From NCBI GenBank assembly GCA_900155495.1, contig FTLJ01000787.1:1-60909 (forward strand): 60,909 nucleotides of DNA. Reading direction: 5' to 3'. Positions within the stretch are counted from its first letter, which is position 1. Every line of letters begins with the position of its first letter. The notes under the pieces are model-generated. The model saw only the letters and a program-made list of their open reading frames with translations, was not told where the DNA came from and ran no database searches. This document shows positions 32,922-45,572 of this stretch, piece by piece. The translations under genes and the position numbers were made by a program. Source of the DNA: Porogramme epimiltina. Lineage: Eukaryota; Basidiomycota; Agaricomycetes; Polyporales; Polyporaceae.

Positions 32922-33192
32922 GCAGCGTGGTACCTTCGTTTCTTGAGTGAACGGACGGATTGTCGCCTCAGAGAGAACCTTGTAACGAGCGTATTTGTAT
33001 ACATAGGAGACGTGATTCTCGAGGAATCGAATCTGGTGGCAAGGACCCTAACAAGCTTTGATCGCGCTGATCCCAACAGGCGCGCATCTGTGATAACGGA
33101 CGCTGGGAATGTGTCAGCGCGTTTGCTGAGTGTGCTCACAGTTTGCTTCTGCCCATAATCTCCCCGTCACGAACCTCTTACGCCGTTCACAG

Positions 33193-34460
33193 ATGCATAT
33201 ACCCGCGGACATTTGTTGGATGATCATCGATGTTCTCGCTGAACAGCTCTCGTCGCCTCCTCAGCGATATCGCGCCCTCCTCTCTTGTGTCTTGATAAGC
33301 CACAATTGGCTGGAGCGTGCGCAAGTTCACCTTTACTCCATCGTCTCGCTGGACACTTTACGGCACCACCTCCTCTTTGCCCGGACCATCACAGGATTAC
33401 CGAATCTCGGCGCTCACGTTCGCGAAATCCGATCCGCGCTCCTTATGAATCCCCGAAGCGGATGGCGCGACGGATCAATGTCCCTGGGCGGGCCCACTCA
33501 ACTGCCTATGCCTCTCAACATGCCGCAAACCTTCGTTAATCTTCACTCTTTGTCGTTCATATCAGATCAATGGACCATTCCCAACCTTCTATTGGGGTTC
33601 ATGCAGTCGTTCGCCGTGTGCAACACGCTTCGCTCCCTCACCCTTCGCAACATTCGGACCATGTCCTTCGCGCTCCTGCGTGACTTGATACAAGCTCACC
33701 GCGACTTGGAGTACCTCCAGGTCTGGGGATGCATGTGGCTCCCCGACCGCACTTACCCAGTAGGGTCGATTCAGGCATTGGAGGCATTGAAGACCGTAAG
33801 CGTGAGTCAGGATCGACGATATCACATATATTTACAAAGTTCTCACCAGAAGTGTGTCTTCGATAGATCTACGAAACGCTTGGCTTCACTAGCAGCCTAG
33901 TCCGTTTGATTGGCTCTTCAGTTACGAAGCTGAGCCTCCGGTCCTCCGGGTCGGCTGCAGCCGCCGGGGATGCTTCTGAAGGTGGGACGCTCGTCGCTCC
34001 GATTCAAGTAATAGAACTTGGGGTCTGACTCCTGTCACGATTTTCGATCAGTCGTCAGGCGCTTTGTGTCGCTCTCAGAGATCGAGCTCACGTATGAAAG
34101 GCAAACGGGGGTCGAATGGGTGATCAATACGCTTCGAAACATACCCTCTCAACACATCCTCGAGATCACGATCAACCATCTAGCACGAGATGATCCGCCA
34201 GGGTCCACCGGACGAGCACGCCTGGACAGTCTACTTGCGGAATCTCCTGTGTTCATAGGGCTCCAGCGGGTGGTATATAGAGTCTACTGCAACGGTGTAC
34301 AAAACGAAGACGCTTGGGACGCGGATATTTGCGCGTCTTTGCCCAGATGCAAGGAACGTGGAATATTAGAAGTGTCGCTCCACGAATGTAAGCATTCATT
34401 CACATCATATGTATTTCTATCCATATTGACAGTTTGTGTCCAGATGAGCGAGCCGAGTGG
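33193..34460 (+). CDS. F-box/LRR-like protein, possibly frameshifted
   Basis: The first exon starts MHIPADICWMIIDVLAEQL, an F-box-like N-terminus. LRR-like stretches follow (NLHSLSFISDQW, LRSLTLRNIRTMSFALLRDL). A good intron runs from about 33793 to the AG before ATCTACGAAACG, continuing SSVTKLSLRSSGSAAAA. Near 34020 the frame must shift by one to reach FVSLSEIELTYERQTGVEW. The only GT...AG there would be a 29-nt intron, which is too short. It is therefore either a frameshift or a degenerate gene. If functional, it would be a substrate adaptor for SCF ubiquitin ligase (family inference). Confidence 0.55.
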
Positions 34461-34499
34461 AACTAATCGTAGCGGTAGGTGTATGTCATATACCGTAGA

Positions 34500-35115
34500 G
34501 AGGTGTCCCGTGACGAGGTCCTCCTTTGTCTAAACTTTCTCAAGGCTTCTAGCCCGACTCTGCGCTCTCATGGACTCTGTCTAGTCAGACATCGATCTCC
34601 GAGTACCAATGTGCCTATCGCCTGTGTGATGAGTACGGTGGAACGAGGGAAGTGGTCGACTTTCAGATACTGCAGCGTAGCGGGCGCACTGGCTTCTCAG
34701 CTCCAATATGGGTAGTAATAGAAGGACGTAAAGCTCTCTTGGTCTCTCCCATAACGTACAAGGGTCATTACTAGGGGCGCTGTTAGTAACTCGAGACCGG
34801 CGTACTGCGATATACTGTACTTGAAAAGGATGAAATTTTGCCCCAGGAAGAGCTGAATGACGGCATATCCTAACAAAGCCAAACAATCGCAACGCTGTGA
34901 ACGTAAGCTGCGGAGCGGCAAGCGATTCTCAACTTCAACATCGTTCAAGGTCGATCTCAGGCTTTAGCATCGAAGGTAAGCCTAATGTGGGCTTACGCAA
35001 CCTGACACATACCTTACTACTACTGTCAACAGTGTTACAACTGCGGATCTCCCATTCCTCTACACAAACCCCAGTAGTATTTGTGCAACACACGTTCTAT
35101 TGAGACAAAACCAGA
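34500..35115. other. stretch without a supported gene
   Basis: A short minus-strand frame at 34697-34948 with hydrophobic segments (LLGYAVIQLFLGQNF) is the only notable item. It has no convincing start, splice partner or family match. Confidence 0.5.
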
Positions 35116-35119
35116 CAGC

Positions 35120-36855
35120 ATGGTTCGTTTGTAACGTTCTACGATGTGGGAAGATTTAGGGATATCTAACAAAAATCCTCACTAGAACTCGAATCAGGAT
35201 CAGGACCACCCGGAATGCCAGGCGATCCATCCAATAGCTACCCCGAGACTCAACCATGACATTCTATTCCATATTGCTGAGATGTCGGATCGGCCAACGA
35301 TCGGAAGGTTAATGCGTACATGCCGATTCTTGCATTTCAACTGCGCGAAATATGTCTTCTTTACCCGAGCCCATTTCGGACGGTCAGCGGTGTCGCTTTC
35401 GCAACAAGACGATATCGAGCGTTTTATGCGTTTCATGGAGCCTTACGATATGACCCGGTGGAGCTATCTCACTGCGCTAAACATCACCGTCAAGGAGAAT
35501 CTTGATCTCACAACTACCCAATCGCTATCCCTTGCTCTTCGGCACGCGGTCAATGTCGAAGACCTCGAAGTTTACGAAGCTTCCGAACTTTTCGGCCCAG
35601 CCCAGACGGATCGTCAAATTGCCCTATTCCGCGCTCTATCAGCACTTCCTAATGTCAAGCGGTTCGTCGCACGAGGAGCCTCTCTGAGTACTTGCCTTAT
35701 GCTTGAAGAAATGCAGTGGCCCCTTCAATCTGCTAGACTCACTGCAGGGTCCGGAGAATTTTGGTACGAACCCGGCCTGACGGAGCGCCTGCATCCAATA
35801 TCTATCCTAAAGAATGCTCGCATGACTCTGGAGTCCCTGTTCATCAGATCATGGCCCCCTTGCACCAATGAACTCAACAGCGCTTACATCACCTATCCTA
35901 ACATGCGCTGTGTGGACATCATGGACGTCTTCTTTCCTCCCATAATCCCATGGGTCGCTTCGTGCCCACGACTCGATAAATTCAACGCACATCACATTCA
36001 CTCGAACGCGCAGGAAGGCCACATGAACGACGTGTCTGAAGATGATCTAGCAGATTTTCAGGAGCAGCATTTGTACAATGTCGAACAGCAACTTGTTCAC
36101 GGATCTTGGCCACGTCTCTTGAACATAGAAGGCTCAGTTTTTGACATATATTGCCTAGGCATCACCTGCCGCATCTCCACCCTTACCCTTATCCCGTCCC
36201 CTGTGTCCCTACCGTTTGTACCAGAGATAGTGGCATTGGCCCGACCGGTATCCCTCAAGATCCAGTTCCCGGAGGACCTACCTCCCAGTAATGTTGCTGC
36301 CATACTCTGCCATCCGGGACTTCAAGAGCTGGAAGATCTCCTCGTATACGCATATGAAGACTTACCAGGCAAATACTTTCACAAGTATTTTGTAAGTTTT
36401 GACTCTTTGGTAGAGAGATGTAAGTCTAACACGCCCGGCACATACAGGAGATTATTTTGGACGCGTTTGCCGCAGCTACCCGACTTTCCACCCTGTGTTT
36501 CGTCCTCCACACCATCTATCCGGCACTTTTTTGGCCTCCTCCCCGAGAAATCCCATCCCCACCTGGACTCCGACTGCCTAGTGGCGCATTCGTGAGGTTA
36601 CCCGAAAGGACGACGGTCCCTTATCCGCACACCGACGACCTACCTATGACTTCTACTGAGAACTACGTCTTCTCGGCGGAGTTCCATTCCCTTGCCGCTG
36701 GGGCATTCAATGCGCTCCAGAGTCTAACCAAGTTCGTGTTAGACCTCGAGTGGAGCTCAGGACCTAGGAACGGGAAAAAAGTCACGACAGTCTACCGCGA
36801 CGGCAGGATATCCATCACGTCTTCAGGAATCCATGTCCGTTCTAACCTATGGTAG
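35120..36855 (+). CDS. LRR/F-box-like protein, family I member (about 538 aa)
   Basis: Exons 35186-36391 and 36448-36855, plus a likely tiny first exon that supplies ATG at 35120-35122. The N-terminal LNHDILFHIAEMSDRPTIGR is F-box-like. The body has repeated LRR-type lines (LPNVKRFVARGASLSTCL, YPNMRCVDIMDVFFPPIIPW). Copy 2 of this family, at 52724-54475, has the same length and intron position (before EIILDAF here, before EQYIHAL there). The function as an SCF adaptor is inferred from the fold type only. Confidence 0.75.
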
Positions 36856-37441
36856 CTGGTTCCCTTTGGGGGAGAACCAATAGCTGAAGATGTGACTTCT
36901 GAAACTTCCCTTCCTGCTCCCATATCTTCCGCCTGTTCGAGGGCCTTCCTGTACTTTCAAACATCTCTCCTATGTATGTACTACCACATTTCGTGCATGC
37001 CATGCCGCCTAGCCTGCCATGCTGTTTGCCTCCATAGTTATTTGAACGAATATCATGGAAAAGGCGCGACCCACGACATGACAACGTCGACGCTAGAATT
37101 TAAAGAGCATCGCACAGGGGTGTCAATATGGCGCTGATGACATGGTTACAACCAAAAGAACAGGGCCACTGATGGATAACACGACTGTATCCATAGCGTT
37201 GAGGACTTCTCCGATGTCGTTCTCGTAAGCCCCCCACCGTGTCTACGTAGCATGTATGTGTAGTATGCGTCGTCATTGCTCCCGGCGGGCAGTGCTTCTC
37301 CGGGGGACATGGCTGGTGGTCTTCCTGTCAACGTCAAACACTTGTCTAGCATTGTCGCAGGCTCAGTATAAGTGTATATTCCCTCCTAGTATGTCCAAGT
37401 TGTACATGCCTCCGATTCCGAGAGGGGCGAGTGTATGTTTT
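36856..37441. other. stretch without a supported gene
   Basis: I see no domain, splice pattern or repeat up to the start of the repeat at 37442. Confidence 0.55.
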
Positions 37442-37697
37442 CATCAGGAAAAACCCCCTTAGCTTTGGCGAACTTTACACAGCTTTAAAGTGCTGCAAAG
37501 CGCTGAAAGCGCTCAAAGTGCCAAAGACGCCATAGGAAGGTTCCCATGGCCTTCGAAATTTACAGTTGGTCCAAAGTGCTCAAAGTGTTCTGGAGCACTT
37601 TGGCGGAACTTTGGTTCTCTTTCCACAGCTCTCAAAGTTATCAAAGTGTACCCCTTTTATGGTAGGAATGTCGCCGGCTACAGCGTCCAAATACGGA
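37442..37697 (+). repeat. 256-bp repeat, copy 1
   Basis: It begins CATCAGGAAAAACCCCC and ends ...CCTTTTATGGTAGGAATG-GCCG...CCAAATA. The interior is full of the words CAAAGTG, CTCAAAG and ACTTTG. Its inverted partner is at 40884-41168. Confidence 0.8.
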
Positions 37698-37849
37698 AGG
37701 ATGATTTAAAGTGATGCATTAATACTATCTACTACAGCAGTTCATGTAAGTATGTAACTACACGCTCTGGCACCGACACAACACTTGCACCAGACACTGC
37801 ATTGACGGGGCTTGCACACATAGTGCCCCGCACATTGCATGCGGCGCGC

Positions 37850-39640
37850 AGACGTCATGCCCGAGCCCAGAGGCGGTCAGGCGGCGTGCTGCACGAACGC
37901 GCCCCCTCCCTACGCTTGCGCCCCTCATCCTTGCGTGCCCCACCGCCTCGCGCTCCCTCTGCTTTGCCTCCTCCGCTATCCACTTCCTCTTTACCTCCTC
38001 GGTCTCTATCCACACCTGGACCGTCCGCTGCGCTGGTGAGCACGGAACGATAGGCGAAGAGACGGCGACGGGGTGCTTCTTGTACTGCTCCAGGTTGACC
38101 TCCTGCCCGGTCTCGGACTTGATCACGACACGCTTCGGCGTGAAGGTGTTCGCGTTCCAGTTGAGGCGCGAAAGGCCGCCTCCGGGAGCAGTAGACGTTG
38201 CGGGGGTCGACGGGGACGATGAGGAAACGCTGCTGAGACTAGCGGTATGCGTATGAGGGGACGGCGCTGTATGTGGCGGGTGCGCGTTGGGAGGCATCGC
38301 GGGGGTAAGCATGCCGCCGGATGTGTGCAGCGGCTGCTGTGGCACCCGCAGAGACATGGGTAACGTTGATATCGTACTCACAGGCGTTCCGGGCGGCGGA
38401 TGGTGTTGTGGCTGCATCTGCGGCTGGTAAGCGTAATTAGTATCCATTTGTGGCGGCATCCCGGGGTAACACTGTGCGAATACAATGTCAGCACAATGCT
38501 ATATGGAGACGACGGACGCGGGCGGGTTGTGAGACCGGAAAGCAAGGCATAACCATATGAAACGCGTAGCTCAGTGATGAAGACGGGCGAACAAAAACGA
38601 GCCCAGATATGTATTGAACGGGGAGAAGTACGGGGAGATATCCACGGCAAAACAACGTCCCCGAAAAAGAGACAACGGTAGGGAATGCGTGGGGCGCAGC
38701 AGGAACGCTATAGCAGATGTGAGACTCACCCAGAAACCCCACGGCCGCGGCACAGGAGCTTGAGCACCGGGTGCTCCGCGAGGGCCTTCCTGGGGTTGTC
38801 CCCCATGAGGCGGTTGGCCTTACCGAGGACTTGACATGGCGGGGGCCAGGACGGTTGAGAGTGGTCGGCCGGGAGCAGGAGGCCGCCCGTTCACGTTGCC
38901 GTTGGTCATTTGACGGGGGAAGGGGGGCGACCGGGGCACCCCTGAGCTTGGCCCTGGCATGCTGTTCGGCTGCGGCCGAAAAGCACTGTACGGTACGAAG
39001 GTCCCATCTACGAGGACAGTGGTGGATGCGAGTGCTGACTCGGCGGGCCAGTTGGAAGGGGTGCAGGGCGGGTTGAGGGCGAGGCGCGTGTCGTAGAGGA
39101 GGATGTGTGCCGGCGCTCTTGTTTAGGAAGAGACCTTCGACGTCAAACTTGGGCGGGGGCTTGATGGTGGAAGGAGTCGACGATGTCGAGGCAGTGGAGG
39201 AAGAGGGTGCGGCGGAAGACGAGCCAGAAGCGGAGGAGGTCGCTGCGGCAGACGGCGGTGTCCCTGTCGAAAAGGAGGTCGTCCGTGAATGGACCTTGCC
39301 GTTTGTATTCGCGGGCACGGAGCCGAAGGACTTGATCCCGCTGGGCTTAATCGTTGGAACGGTCGCGGGGGAGGATGGTATGGGTGCGGCGGCATCGTCG
39401 ATGGACCCGAAGGTCACCGATGAGCCTGGGACGTGTGAGATCGTTCGGGGCAGTGCACGAGAAGGGGGCGACGCACCAGGTTTTGTGGCACTTGTAGGGG
39501 TCCGTGCTCCTACGCCATCCTTGAACGATATACCCTGTCCCAGCGTAATCGGACGTATTGAGTGGGTAGGTAGTACTGAAGGAGTGGAAGGGGAAGGAGC
39601 GGGGGACTGGAGTGCTCACGAAGGCGGACTCACTTGCGAG
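37850..39640 (-). pseudogene. eIF4G N-terminal fragment, MIF4G domain missing
   Basis: The order of low-complexity landmarks is that of basidiomycete translation initiation factor eIF4G: ITLGQGISFKDGVGARTPTS, VTFGSIDDAAAPIPSS, GIKSFGSVPANTNG, KFDVEGLFLNKSA and a Pro/Gln/Met-rich stretch. These are followed by VVIKSETGQEVNLEQYKKHP and VQVWIETEEVKRKWIAEEAK. After this the sequence becomes Arg-rich nonsense and ends. The eIF4E-binding and MIF4G HEAT domains, which carry the function, are absent. Frames shift in the middle. I call it a truncated duplicate rather than a working gene. Confidence 0.7.
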
Positions 39641-40111
39641 CGAACACAAGATTGAAGGGGGTGGGGATCTGTGATTGAGGTGCTGGGGAGGGATGGATGT
39701 TATCTGGGTGAAAAACGGATACGAGCAGCGAAGGGAGGCGACAGCGAGGAGGGCAAGGACGGCGCGGGGGGTGGTGGAGGCGGCGAGGACGAAGATGACA
39801 GCATAGTCGTGGCAGCACCAGTGCCGCAAGCGCCTGGGCCAGTTCCGGCGTCTACTTGCTCTCCTTCGGACAGGATTAGGCTGGCAAAGGACCGCCCGCC
39901 ATCCTGCCTCACACTCTCTTCCCCCCCGCCATCCTCCCCGGTCTGCTCCTTCTCGTCGCCCTAGGGGCCATTCCGTTCCTTTCACTCCACCTCCGTTGCC
40001 GTTGTACGTGCTGTCGAGCCTCTTGAAGGGAGCCGGCTTCTGCATGATTCGCCTCTGTTTCTCTCTCTCTCCTCGAGCTAAAGCTACCACTGACCCATCT
40101 CGGTCGTCAAG

Positions 40112-40786
40112 ATGCTTGGGTACTCAAATGCAGCCACTATCGCCCTCCTCCACATTTTCCTGCTGCTCGCAGGCTCCGTCCACGGAGCCCCAGCTGCGGC
40201 TGTTGACAAGCGTACAGTGCACACAGGCTTGCGCCTCACCAGAGCCGGACATAACTTGTCGCAGTCGACGACCGTGCAGACTATGACCATCCTTCAGACG
40301 TGAGTATTTTCCACTTGGATCTCAGTACCTGCAACCTTCCCCCGTTGACCCTTGGCCCCGTTATCCTTCTCCTCGTGCAGTTCTGCGGGTCCCATGCTCC
40401 AGCTCTGCACGATCACGCTTGACCCGATCACTGGGGCCAACGGCGACCCCCAGGTGCGCGAGACCAAGACGTGCACGATCCATATGGTGAACAACAAATT
40501 GCCTGGCTTCTCCACGACCGACTCGACAAGCTCCTCCTTGTTCACGGACTCTGCTTCCGCTACTTCACCCAGCTCTGTGGACAGCTCATCCTCCACGGAC
40601 TCGTCGTCCTCGAGCTCTACGGACTCTGCGGCTGCCTCGAGCTCCACCGACTCCTCGGCATTGAGCTCAACGGATGCAGCGGCGGCCTCCTCCACGGATT
40701 CGTCGTCTGGTGCAAGAACGTGTACCTCATCGTTGATGGTATGTGCATTTGTCTATCTGTTGTGCCCTTGGCTCCTCACCCACTGA
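40112..40786 (+). CDS. small secreted Ser/Thr-rich protein
   Basis: Exon 1 is 40112-40299 and exon 2 starts at 40381, in phase (QT|SAGPMLQL). The N-terminus is a clear signal peptide (ATIALLHIFLLLAGSVHG, cut near GAPA), followed by AVDKR, a Kex2-type processing site. A small folded part has two to three Cys (LCTITLDPITG, TKTCTIHMVNNK). Then comes a Ser/Thr/Ala-rich repeat region (SSSTDSSSSSSTDSAAAS). The end is either a short hydrophobic tail that could serve for GPI attachment (stop at 40786), or a third exon after the GTATGT at 40742. Probably cell-wall associated; no enzyme domain. Confidence 0.75.
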
Positions 40787-40883
40787 ACCCACCTCTCTAG
40801 TATCAGTACTCCCATAGTTCACTTATATAATTACACGTCGTGCCGTAGTAGATAGTTCTAATATATGAGTTTGACTTTTCCCT

Positions 40884-41168
40884 CCATATTTGGTCGCTGT
40901 TGTCGGCGGCATTCCTACCATAAAAGGTCATGAAATTCAGACATTATGGAGAAAGGACAGTGCACAATGCCACATCGTCTAGTAGGCTGTTGCAGCCTTC
41001 TAAGCCTTGTTCTGATGGCGGTTTTGAGGCACTCGGACGACTTTGAAGTACTCTCGGACACTCTGACAAACTTTGAGACAATTTGAGCACTTCGGCAACT
41101 TTGACGGTGGGTGGCTGTGTGCCAAAGGGGCGCCAAAGTCGCCAAAGGTAGGGGGGTTTTTCCTGATG
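40884..41168 (-). repeat. 285-bp repeat, copy 2 (inverted)
   Basis: Inverted partner of 37442-37697. Both ends align: CATCAGGAAAAACCCCCCTA at one side, CCTTTTATGGTAGGAATG at the other. The middle differs by indels within AACTTTG-type words. Confidence 0.8.
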
Positions 41169-41223
41169 TTGCTACCCTATGTTATTGTTCTTCCTAAATA
41201 AAAAAGACCACGAACATACAAGA

Positions 41224-42825
41224 TTACACGGAGAAAATGTCTGGGAATAAGATAGAAGCTTCATCCATGAGCGGTCTGTGTACCAGCTCCCCGTCCCTAT
41301 ACATTTCATACATGACACTGTCACGTGCACCCATTATCTTTAGACAGTTGAGGCTTTGCAACCGGTCAAACGCTGCAGCGCAAATGGCGACGACCTGAGG
41401 CTCGTGGGGCAGCAATTCGGTAGCAAGAGCGCTATATGCTCCATCCACAGACCCGGCAAGGGCGCCATGTTGTGGCGCGAAGAAGCTTATTTCCAAATCA
41501 AAAGCACAAAACTTGAGGTTGGGAAGACATCGCAGCTCTGGCACCAGGTCACCCTATAAAGATGCAAAACGGTCGTTCGTAAGTGGAAAGTAAGACACCC
41601 TAATTATAGCTAGAAGACCCACCAGGACCTCGAGGACATCAGTTATCCATTCACCATTGTCCTGCGATGTGCATTTGGCGCATTGTACAAGGCGAATAGA
41701 CAAGGAATGAAGGTCCTTAAGGCCACACTTCGCAGCCTCGAGGCACACTAGTAGGTTGTCCATGAGGTCCCAAGGGCAGGCATCTTCGATTATTAGTGCC
41801 TTCGGGAGCGCACCCTCCATAACACCTTTGAAAAATTGTGTTGACCGATTCTTCAGCGCGGTAAGGATCAAGACGCGTACAGGGCACGGGAGGGCCATAG
41901 CGTACATATCCTGGAGATTTGGGGCTTGAAAAACGTCGAGAGAGGACCAGAACCTGTCACCAAGGAGTCTGTTTCGCTCTGCAGTAGCGTTGTGGATGTC
42001 GAAAATGGACTGTGGGGGACTCGGTGGGAGAGGCTTCCTGGGGATCGTGGGGGCGTTGTGGGTCTCAATGGGGCGAACGACCAGCTCTTTAACACTCGGA
42101 AACAGCGTGGCCCAGATGTCAACGGGGGACCAGCATTCAACCAGAACAAGCCTTCGGAGACGATAGTGGAGGGGTAAGGGTAGTGGGCCGCGATATATCC
42201 ACTCTTGAAGAACAAGTTCAGAAAGTGTGGGGCAAATCATCGGATGGAGAAGATTAATTGCATCTGTTTTCTTGTCTGTTGGGGCTTGAATAAGTTTCAC
42301 GCGTCGAAGAGGCCAATGAGCGGTTTTGAGGAGCTGGGACGCAAGTTGGCCTGCACTTGACAAAAGAAGAAACTCGACTTTGCGAAGTGAGGCAAGCGCT
42401 GAGAACACTCCTGGGCAAGTATTGAGGCTTGTATCTGCTTTGATCAATCCGAGCGACCTCAGGTTGACTGCTTTACGAATCACGTCTGAGAGTTCCTCCA
42501 TGACTCCTGGTGAAACCTCTCCGCCGCCAAGGGCAAGAGATAGTAGATAGTGATACCGGCCACCGTCCGCACGCAGGAAGCGGACAAAAGACATGACATG
42601 CCTATCTCCGCGTACATCTATTTGGATGGCCCTCTCTAGGTATGGATGTCGAAGCATACGCTTGGCAGCTTCTCGATTGAGTAGGCGACTTGTGAGCATG
42701 AAAGTGGGTAGGGTATCCCAGCTTGCGTGAGATATGACGACATATAGGACGTCGAGGTTAAGTAGAGGGGCCATGATGGGGGATACCCTTGAGTGCCAGC
42801 CCGCGATATATCCAAACCTAGACAT
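41224..42825 (-). CDS. F-box/LRR-like protein, family II member 1 (510 aa)
   Basis: Exons 42825-41623 and 41553-41224, joined in phase 0 (VLEVL|GDLVPELRCLP). The N-terminus reads APLLNLDVLYVVISHASWD and LLNREAAKRMLRHPYLERAI, an F-box-like region followed by LRR-like lines (LSELVLQEW, LRRLVLVECWSP). The conserved family end, MYEMYRDGELVHRPL, corresponds to MYGMRRGGRLARK in siblings. An ATG at MAPLLNL would also serve as the start. Possible ubiquitin-ligase adaptor by fold analogy. Confidence 0.78.
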
Positions 42826-43355
42826 GTGCTATGATCACTGAACATGAGCTATGGCCCTGATTACTGACAGGTCGTGTACTCACAATCTGCGAGAAGTTTT
42901 TGGAGTGTGGGTTGAGCATCGTTGGGGATGGACACAGTGGCAGAGTGAAATCAAGATGAGGTCTCACTACAGTGAGGATTCCACGAGGCTCGAGCAAGGC
43001 TTCAGCGATATCGATGCATGACAGTGACACTTGGCGCTTGCATGTATTGTAAACGCCGAGTGTCCTCCCTCTTGCGTAACTCACTCTCAATATAAAACAA
43101 AACACATGAAATTTAATAAGGAGTATACTAATATAGACTATCGAGGGGACCCAGCGTTGACATCTCCTCAGCCGTGTCAGGTACTTTCGACATGAGCTTT
43201 AGGCACCAAGGGCTTAACAAGCCTGTCCCTCATCAGCCTATCCCATTCGTATACTATGATACAATAAACTAAGTTCCCACAGTATCACACCGTAAGCTTT
43301 CCGCTCCACAAAGTTGCCTCCTATCAGCCACTATATTTTACATACAAGAATGCGC

Positions 43356-44974
43356 TCAGTCGAAGGACCATGGAGCTTCTGTTAGAAAGATTGTATTGCA
43401 AACCCCCGGATGTCTCCTCTTGCGTGCCAGCCTTCCACCCCGCCGCATCCCATATATAACACCTCCACCCATGACCACCAGATATTTGAGACTAAGCACT
43501 TTGACAAACACTGCCCCACAGAGGGTCCTGACTTGAGGTTCGCGAGACGACAAGGCAGTTTCTAGTGCACTGTCATCACTAGCCAGGCCAGACACCTTGT
43601 CATCATTATGCGTGTACGCAGTTGGTCTGTCATCTTCGGCTATAAGGAGGTCGATGTGGATACAAAAGACACAGATTTCTAGGACGGGGAGACATTGCAG
43701 CCCCGACACGGACTCTTCCTGTCAGAACACCGAGCGATCGTGAGCTGACACAAATAACTGGCTGTAGAGATTGTAAAACGCACTAGAGTCGCAAAGATGT
43801 CCTTCGTCCTCTCAGGTGCTCTTATTGACCTGGAAACGCACAAAAATAGCCGGCGAAGCCTCCCGAGGCTGTTCTTTGCACATTCAAGGCCCTCTCGAAG
43901 GTCACCCGTGAGCTGTTCAGGATAGACCAATCCGATCATAAGTTCCTTTGGGCGTGCACGCTCCGCAACATCTTTGAACATATTTGTTGACCAGTGCCCC
44001 ATGTCCTCGAGCACAAGAGTACGAACGGGACATGGGAGAGTAAGGAAGTATGTTTCTAAGAGGTTTGGTGCATAGCAGGTATCGAGAAAGGGCCATATGT
44101 CGTTGCCAAGGAGTTTGCTCTGCACAGCGTTGTAGTTATAGGCTTCGTGGTCGTTGGCACTGAGGATGTACTGGGGGATCTGGGGCTTGGGGGCCTGGGC
44201 TCCACTCTGGGGGTCCTGGCTGGGGGGATAGCAGTTCACCAACACTTTGACATTAGGGAATAACTTGGCCCAGGTTGCTATCGGGGCCGTGCATCCGGTT
44301 AGGACAAGCTTCCTGAGTCGTGGACAGACGGGGAAGGGTGAAGAAGGAACGTAGTAGCTCCAATCTTCGAGGACGAGCTCGGAAAGTGTTGGGCATACTA
44401 TTGTCCGTATAAGATCGGCTGAACTGGTCTCCATGTCTTCGTCCCCGCGAACCACTTCAGCGTATTGAAGGGGCCAACGAGCCTCTTCGAGGAGTTGATA
44501 CGTAAGTATGCCTCCCCCTGACACATATAGGTGCTCGATTGTGCGGAGACACGCAAGCGCAACGCGGATGTTGAAGTGGTCATTCAAAAGTGCATCTGCG
44601 TTGGTCAATCGCAGATGCTTGAGGTTCGTGGCTTGACGGATGATATCTGAGAGCTCCTCGAAGACCTGCAACGAAAGCTTCCCACCGCCAATGGCAATAG
44701 AGCGCAGATAGCGATATCTTCCACCCCCGGAATGCATGAAACTAAAGAACGATCTAGCACCTTTATCCCCGAGCTTGTCGATCTCGATGGCGGCCTCCAG
44801 GTGAGGGTGTCGGAGTATGAACTTGGCAGCTTCTCGACCAAGTTGGCGATTTGTGAGCATAAGAGTGAGGAGGGTGCTCCAGGTAGAATGTGATACAATG
44901 ACATAGATGACGTCGAGGTTGAGAAGGGGAGGTATGGTAGCCCACGAGGCGTTCGGCCGGCGTATACAGTGCAT
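43356..44974 (-). CDS. F-box/LRR-like protein, family II member 2 (517 aa)
   Basis: Exons 44974-43784 and 43718-43356, joined in phase 0 (FATL|EESVSGLQCLP). Landmarks: LLNLDVIYVIVSHSTWSTLL, REAAKFILRHPHLEAAIEID, LKHLRLTNADALLND, PTLSELVLEDW, LALECAKNSL-like repeats, and the end VIYGMRRGGRLARKRR. It is the closest relative of the next gene (45573-47166), and the array is in the same orientation. Confidence 0.8.
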
Positions 44975-45199
44975 ATTCCTGTGCCAAAATATAAGCTACG
45001 ACCCGAAGTCACAGAAGGCAACATACTCACCAGTCCTGAATATAATTATAGCTTTGTAGAGCTAAAGAAGAAGAAAATATGGGGCGTTGGAGCGCAAGGA
45101 GGATGACTTCGACCTCGAGGAACCCTCGGGGCTCAGCATGGGGTCAATGGCGCGCGGCCCAAGATCCGGATAGCCGCGGACAACAGTACCGATGAGCGC

Positions 45200-45572
45200 C
45201 TATAGCGGCTGCCACTCAGTACTCAGTACTCAACGTTCAACTTCCATCAACTCAACTTCCATCAACTCAGACGCGGGATCGAAAAAGCTATGTTCGCCCT
45301 CTTACCATCATTTCACTATAGCTGTCTTCCTAACGAACCGCTTCCTGTCCTAGGATAGGTTTGGTAGAAATCTGCGCAGCAGTGCGCAATGGTGCACACC
45401 TGTGTGCGCCGTAGGGTTTAGAGAGCTGTCAAACTTGGACGCTCTGCGTCACCCTCAAGTTTCATTCTCTTGTAGTGGGGCTCAATCATCGTACAGTGAA
45501 AGGGCTTCTCAACGCTAATCCATATATCACACGCCGTCGGAGTCAGTTTATTGTAGTATGCCGAATGAAGCA
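45200..45572. other. intergenic stretch with a short tandem repeat
   Basis: It contains a 15-bp direct repeat (TCAACTTCCATCAAC, twice, near 45237-45266). Otherwise I see nothing between two family II genes. Confidence 0.6.

Noticed and set aside
37442..41168. Repeats as long terminal repeats of a retrotransposon
   Set aside because: They are inverted, not direct, and nothing between them resembles gag or pol.
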